Positions 60,055-64,000 of a stretch of DNA of 64,000 bases are shown here, one piece after another (the first letter of the stretch is position 1; every line of letters begins with the position of its first letter). This DNA comes from Hyphococcus sp. GTDB taxonomy: Bacteria > Pseudomonadota > Alphaproteobacteria > Caulobacterales > Parvularculaceae. Under the pieces are notes generated by a model. It ran no database searches. It saw nothing but the letters and a program-made list of their open reading frames with translations, and was not told the DNA's origin. The stretch is from contig JAJFGF010000039.1 of NCBI GenBank assembly GCA_021776245.1, forward strand, positions 1 through 64,000, in the 5' to 3' direction. A program made the position numbers and the translations under genes.

Positions 60055-60915
60055 ATGAACGACACGCCAGCGCCCAGGGACCCAGCTATTTCCGAGCCTT
60101 TTCACAAGCTCGGCGATTATCATGCATGGGCGCTTGAACTCGGGTACACAGTCCCGGTCGACATGATCTGGGTCAGCAAGGCTGATGAAACAAAACCGTT
60201 CGCCCATCTTGTCATGCCGCACGGGGAACCCAGCATCGCCATTCGGCGGCGGCGAGACCGCCGCGGCGACTTCTATGAGATTGATCTTGTTGTTTGCGGA
60301 CCGTTCGGCAAGGCCCGTTGGTATCACCCTCAGCCCGGCGAAGAGTTGATCGCGGTTCGTCTTAAGCCGGAAGCTTCATTTGCGTCCTTCGGCATTTTCG
60401 CCGGTGAATTTTTGAATACTGATCCCGTCGCCAAAGTAACCGGCGTTGAAAAATTTTGCGGCAATGCATTACGTGACGCTGAAGACGGCGAAATGCGTCA
60501 TGTAGCACAATCGCTTCTAAACGACCTTCTCCACTGCGACCGCGAGGCGTTTAACCACGAGACCGTGGAATCTGCGACGGCCGGCATGTTACGAAAAGCC
60601 GAAGGCCGCATTACCATTCGCGCCATCGCAAAACATCTCGACATAAGCGAACGCCATCTGCGCCGCCGGTTTCAGGGCGCCACCGGGATGTCGCCAAAAA
60701 CCTATGCTCGGCAATTGCGCATCGCCGCGGCCGCAATACGCGCTGATGCGGCGCCGACGCCCAATTGGGCGACCATCGCCAATGATTCCGGATATTTCGA
60801 TCAGGCGCATATGATCGCCGATTTTCGAAATTTGTGCGGACAAACGCCGGTAGAAACCCATCACGCCCGCAGTGCGCTCCGAACAGCGGACGGGTCCGTT
60901 TTTTCCAATACCTGA
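60055..60915 (+). CDS. AraC-family transcriptional regulator
   Basis: 286 residues. The C-terminal AraC DNA-binding domain has two helix-turn-helix units: ITIRAIAKHLDISERHLRRRFQGATGMSPKTYARQLRI and WATIANDSGYFDQAHMIADFRNLCGQTP. The N-terminus is a ligand or dimer domain like that of small AraC proteins. Target unknown; its neighbour 60994-62118 or the two small genes before it are candidates. Confidence 0.92.
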   Translation: MNDTPAPRDPAISEPFHKLGDYHAWALELGYTVPVDMIWVSKADETKPFAHLVMPHGEPSIAIRRRRDRRGDFYEIDLVVCGPFGKARWYHPQPGEELIAVRLKPEASFASFGIFAGEFLNTDPVAKVTGVEKFCGNALRDAEDGEMRHVAQSLLNDLLHCDREAFNHETVESATAGMLRKAEGRITIRAIAKHLDISERHLRRRFQGATGMSPKTYARQLRIAAAAIRADAAPTPNWATIANDSGYFDQAHMIADFRNLCGQTPVETHHARSALRTADGSVFSNT

Positions 60916-60993
60916 ACCGCCGGATTACGCACTTTCTGCGCTCAATCTTGAACTTAGAGGAGCGCCAATGGGCGCCGATCAAAGGAGCGTCTG

Positions 60994-62118
60994 ATGAATA
61001 GATTCTTGTTGTGTCTTTCCGCGATACTGGCGCCAGCCGCCGCTATAGCCCAGGACGCGCCGCAGAGTGTTTCCTATGGCGGCCATGAATGGCGCATCAC
61101 AGCGCAGGCGGCTGGCGTTGAACAATATCTCGGGCGCGATGCGCTGGCGCTAAGCGGCGGGCGCGTATGGCTCGACGGCGCTGGTTTTTCCGACGGCATC
61201 ATCGAATTCGATGTGGCTTATGAGGAAAGGCAAGGATTTATCGGGCCTATGTGGCGCGTCGAAAGCGACCAGCATTTTGAGGAAATCTATTTTCGCTCTC
61301 ATTTAAACGGCAAGCCCGACGCAGTTCAGTATACGCCGGTCGAAAACGGCAACTCTGCATGGCAGATTTTTTCGGATGAAAATGCGCTGGCTGCAATCGA
61401 TCAGAAATTCGGCGCCTGGAATCATGTGAAAGTCATCGTCAAAGGCGACAAGGCGGATTTTTATTTCAACAGCCAAACGCCGCTACTGCATATTCCCGAT
61501 CTAAAAACCGACATTAGCACTGGCGGGGTTGGGCTGCGGGTATCAGGCCGCGGCGGCATGACCGCCTATTTTTCCAATTTCGTCGCACGGCCGCTGTCGG
61601 ATGGCGATGAAATTGTCGGCGAAGCAAAAGAGCCGCATGAAATTCCCGCGGGTCTGGTGACAACATGGAATGTCTCTTCGGTCTTTTCCGAGGACATTGT
61701 TGCGAAGGCGCTGACTTTGCCAAATGCCGCAACCAATGCTCAAATCTGGACGGTGCTCGATGTTGAGACAAACGGCATCGCCAATATCTCAAAAACCGCG
61801 AGTCGCCTCGCCGACGGCGGCTCCACGGTTTTTGTTCGCGCCAATATTCGGTCGGACCGGAAACAAATGAAGGAATTGCGTTTTGGATACTCCGATCGCG
61901 TGCGCATTTATCTCAATGGCAAGCGCGTCTATTTTGGGGACGCCGGATGGACAGTGCGCGACTATCGCTTTCTCGGTACGGTCGGGTTTTTTGACAGCGC
62001 CGGACTTGATTTAAAGCGCGGCGACAATGAGTTACTTGTTGCTGTCTCAGAAACCTTTGGCGGCTGGGCCTGGGCTGGCGCGATTGAGGATCAATCCGGG
62101 ATCACCATTGAAAATTGA
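60994..62118 (+). CDS. Secreted lectin/glycosidase-like protein
   Basis: 374 residues. The signal peptide spans residues 1-19 (LLCLSAILAPAAAIAQ). The first half, SGGRVWLDGAGFSDGIIEFDVAYEERQGFIGPMWRVESDQHFEEIYFRSH, is a concanavalin-like beta sandwich similar to 3-keto-disaccharide hydrolase (DUF1080-like) domains. The second half, FVRANIRSDRKQMKELRFGYSDRVRIYLNGKRVYFGDAGW, is another beta domain. Probably periplasmic, acting on or binding sugar. GGAG lies before ATG 60994. Confidence 0.7.
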   Translation: MNRFLLCLSAILAPAAAIAQDAPQSVSYGGHEWRITAQAAGVEQYLGRDALALSGGRVWLDGAGFSDGIIEFDVAYEERQGFIGPMWRVESDQHFEEIYFRSHLNGKPDAVQYTPVENGNSAWQIFSDENALAAIDQKFGAWNHVKVIVKGDKADFYFNSQTPLLHIPDLKTDISTGGVGLRVSGRGGMTAYFSNFVARPLSDGDEIVGEAKEPHEIPAGLVTTWNVSSVFSEDIVAKALTLPNAATNAQIWTVLDVETNGIANISKTASRLADGGSTVFVRANIRSDRKQMKELRFGYSDRVRIYLNGKRVYFGDAGWTVRDYRFLGTVGFFDSAGLDLKRGDNELLVAVSETFGGWAWAGAIEDQSGITIEN

Positions 62119-62211
62119 TTTCCAGCGGCGCCCGGGCTCAACCATTGGGCGCGTTGGATCTAGTCCGGCGCCCCGCCAGCCCCAAGCAGCGGGCGCCGGT
62201 TTTTTGGGGGG

Positions 62212-62330
62212 GTTCCGAGACAAAGTAATTCCCGGTTTATCGTCCGGAAACGCCCAGATTCATACTTAAGCGCATTTCTCATCGGAAAACCGCTTCACAC
62301 TTTTCCGGAAATGCGCTTGAAGCGTGATCA
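62212..62330. repeat. Dispersed palindromic repeat, copy B
   Basis: The stem AAGCGCATTTC / GAAATGCGCTT (62268-62318) encloses TCATCGGAAAACCGCTTCACACTTTTCC split as two shorter blocks. CCCGGTTTATCGTCCGGA also lies before it. This is the cleanest copy of the family. The gap 62119-62416 otherwise has no gene. Confidence 0.8.
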
Positions 62331-62416
62331 GAAGTTGAAAGCGCCGCTTTTGCGGAAACCGTTTGACGGCTCTCGCCGCCAAACTTCCGATTCGATCAAG
62401 CGACAAACAGAAAGGA

Positions 62417-64000
62417 TCAGGCCCCTTGCGGGCTCGGCTCCATACCGCCAGCGCCATCGTCTTTTTTCTTGGCTGTCGCCGGCGCACCGGATGAAGGCAC
62501 AGAAGACGGCGGCGTGTGGTCCTGGGGATCGGACGGATCTTCACGGACGATTTTTTCGCCTTTTATCAATCCATCGATTTCAGCGCCGGTCAGGGTTTCA
62601 AATTCCAACAGCGCCTGCGCCACCGCTTCCCATTCCTTGTTGCGGTCGGTCAGAATCTGACGTGCTTTGTCGTAACCCTCGGTTACAAATCGGCGGATTT
62701 CATCTTCGATTGTTTTTGCAGTATCGCCGGAGATCGCCTTCGACCGGGCAATTGACTGTCCAAGAAAGACTTCGCCTTCATCTTCGGCATAGGCAATCGG
62801 TCCGAGTTTTTCGGAAAGTCCATATTGCGTGACCATCGCCCGCGCCAATTTCGTCGCATGATCAATATCCGAAGAGGCGCCGGAAGTGACGTGTTCTTTG
62901 CCGAATTTCAGTTCTTCGGCGACGCGCCCGCCCATGGCCATGGCGATGCGCGCTTTCATTTGCTCGAGCGAGAAGGAAAGCTTGTCGCGTTCGGGGAGAT
63001 ACTGAACCATACCAAGAGCGCGACCACGCGGAATAATCGTCGCTTTGTGAACCGGATCGGAACCAGGCATCGTCAGCCCGACAATCGCATGCCCTGCCTC
63101 ATGATACGCGGTGAGCATTTTTTCGTCCTCGGTCATCACCATGGAGCGGCGTTCCGCGCCCATCATGACTTTATCCTTGGCGTCGTCGAATTCCTTCGCT
63201 GTAACAAAACGCTTACCGCGACGCGCCGCCAGTAGCGCAGATTCATTGACTAGATTAGCAAGATCCGCCCCGGAAAAGCCCGGCGTGCCGCGCGCAATCG
63301 TTCGGATATTGACATCGGGCGCCAGCGGCACTTTTTTGACATGCACCTGAAGGATCTTTTCACGGCCGACGACATCAGGGTTCGGCACAACAACCTGACG
63401 GTCAAACCGGCCCGGCCGCAAAAGCGCCGGGTCCAGAACATCCGGCCGATTAGTCGCAGCGATTAATATGATGCCTTCGTTGGATTCAAAGCCGTCCATC
63501 TCAACAAGGAGCTGATTGAGAGTTTGTTCGCGTTCATCATTGCCGCCGCCAAGTCCGGCGCCGCGGTGACGTCCAACGGCGTCGATCTCATCGATAAAGA
63601 TAATGCAGGGCGCATTCTTTTTTGCCTGGTCGAACATATCGCGCACCCGCGAGGCGCCGACGCCGACAAACATTTCAACAAAGTCCGAACCCGAGATCGT
63701 AAAGAACGGTACATTGGCTTCGCCGGCAATAGCGCGCGCCAGCAGCGTTTTACCTGTGCCCGGCGGGCCAATCAGCAAGGCGCCTTTCGGAATCTTGCCG
63801 CCAAGACGCTGAAACTTCATCGGGTCTTTTAGATATTCGACAATTTCCTCGAGCTCTTCCTTGGCCTCGTCGATACCGGCGACGTCATCGAATGTGACGC
63901 GGCCCTGGCGCTCGGTCAAAAGTTTTGCGCGCGATTTGCCAAAGCCCATGGCCTTGCCGCCGGCGCCTTGCATCTGGCGCATCACAAAGAAAAAGAAGGC
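62417..64000 (-). CDS. ftsH: ATP-dependent zinc metalloprotease FtsH (start outside window)
   Basis: 527 visible residues; the frame continues off the right edge. The AAA+ core has [26 protein letters not shown], and the [24 protein letters not shown]. The protease has [11 protein letters not shown] (HEXXH zinc site). The second transmembrane segment ends just at the window edge (FFFF before VMRQMQ). The C-terminal tail is Pro/Lys-rich. It degrades membrane and soluble proteins. Normally it precedes folP and glmM, but here four accessory genes stand between. Confidence 0.98.
   Translation of the reverse strand, partial: AFFFFVMRQMQGAGGKAMGFGKSRAKLLTERQGRVTFDDVAGIDEAKEELEEIVEYLKDPMKFQRLGGKIPKGALLIGPPGTGKTLLARAIAGEANVPFFTISGSDFVEMFVGVGASRVRDMFDQAKKNAPCIIFIDEIDAVGRHRGAGLGGGNDEREQTLNQLLVEMDGFESNEGIILIAATNRPDVLDPALLRPGRFDRQVVVPNPDVVGREKILQVHVKKVPLAPDVNIRTIARGTPGFSGADLANLVNESALLAARRGKRFVTAKEFDDAKDKVMMGAERRSMVMTEDEKMLTAYHEAGHAIVGLTMPGSDPVHKATIIPRGRALGMVQYLPERDKLSFSLEQMKARIAMAMGGRVAEELKFGKEHVTSGASSDIDHATKLARAMVTQYGLSEKLGPIAYAEDEGEVFLGQSIARSKAISGDTAKTIEDEIRRFVTEGYDKARQILTDRNKEWEAVAQALLEFETLTGAEIDGLIKGEKIVREDPSDPQDHTPPSSVPSSGAPATAKKKDDGAGGMEPSPQGA

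Overview
The window looks like chromosomal DNA of an alphaproteobacterium, probably a marine-type heterotroph related to Caulobacterales, Hyphomonadales or Parvularculales. This is inferred from gene order and protein type, not from a search. The pointers are: dnaA-dnaN-recF-gyrB next to rpsT and mutM; aroA beside a FYDLN-type acidic protein (TIGR02300) and tRNA-Ala; ribosomal protein L21 with a long Ala/Lys linker and a helix-hairpin-helix tail; a serC-serA operon; and palindromic intergenic repeats of the alphaproteobacterial kind.

Layout. 1-3964 is the end of an integrated element. It has a tyrosine integrase next to the 3' end of tRNA-Ser(CGA), two cargo genes of unknown function, and an IS3-type insertion that cut a third small gene. 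Behind the tRNA lie two 118-bp tandem repeats, each carrying a copy of the tRNA 5' end. 4291-15029 holds rplU-rpmA, two small acetyltransferase/DUF2855 genes, a DsrE/MreB-like pair, an enoyl-CoA hydratase with a DsbA-family oxidoreductase, a secreted beta-helix protein, a cold-shock gene, a TPR-sulfotransferase, tRNA-Arg(CCG) and a TraB/GumN protein. 15170-27654 is a long minus-strand block of replication, translation and core metabolism genes: gyrB, recF, dnaN, dnaA, rpsT, mutM, rpsA, cmk, aroA.

27779-33122 (plus strand) has the acidic FYDLN protein, tRNA-Ala(GGC), rmlB-rmlD-rmlA without rmlC, and a UDP-sulfoquinovose synthase (sqdB). 33184-38640 (minus strand) is a compact five-gene run behind a TPP riboswitch: a hotdog-like protein, thiC, a GNAT acetyltransferase, an aminotransferase and a nitrilase. 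A second TPP-riboswitch-like element with a very long P3 arm (39553-39718) has no thiamine gene behind it, only a frameshifted four-helix membrane protein. 39799-56836 has a thioredoxin-like protein, a TonB-dependent receptor, purA, two EamA transporters, serC-serA, a PhzF protein, thiD, several small accessory genes with HxlR and TetR regulators, and an AhpD-like protein that appears to be the TetR target. 56850-64000 has a candidate small RNA, then glmM and folP, separated from ftsH (cut by the window edge) by a plus-strand insert of four accessory genes.

Functional themes: thiamine synthesis under riboswitch control (thiC, thiD), cell-envelope sugar supply (rmlBDA, sqdB, glmM), and small redox/stress modules each with a local regulator. 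A family of palindromic repeats sits in several intergenic gaps, and at three genes the repeat supplies the stop codon.
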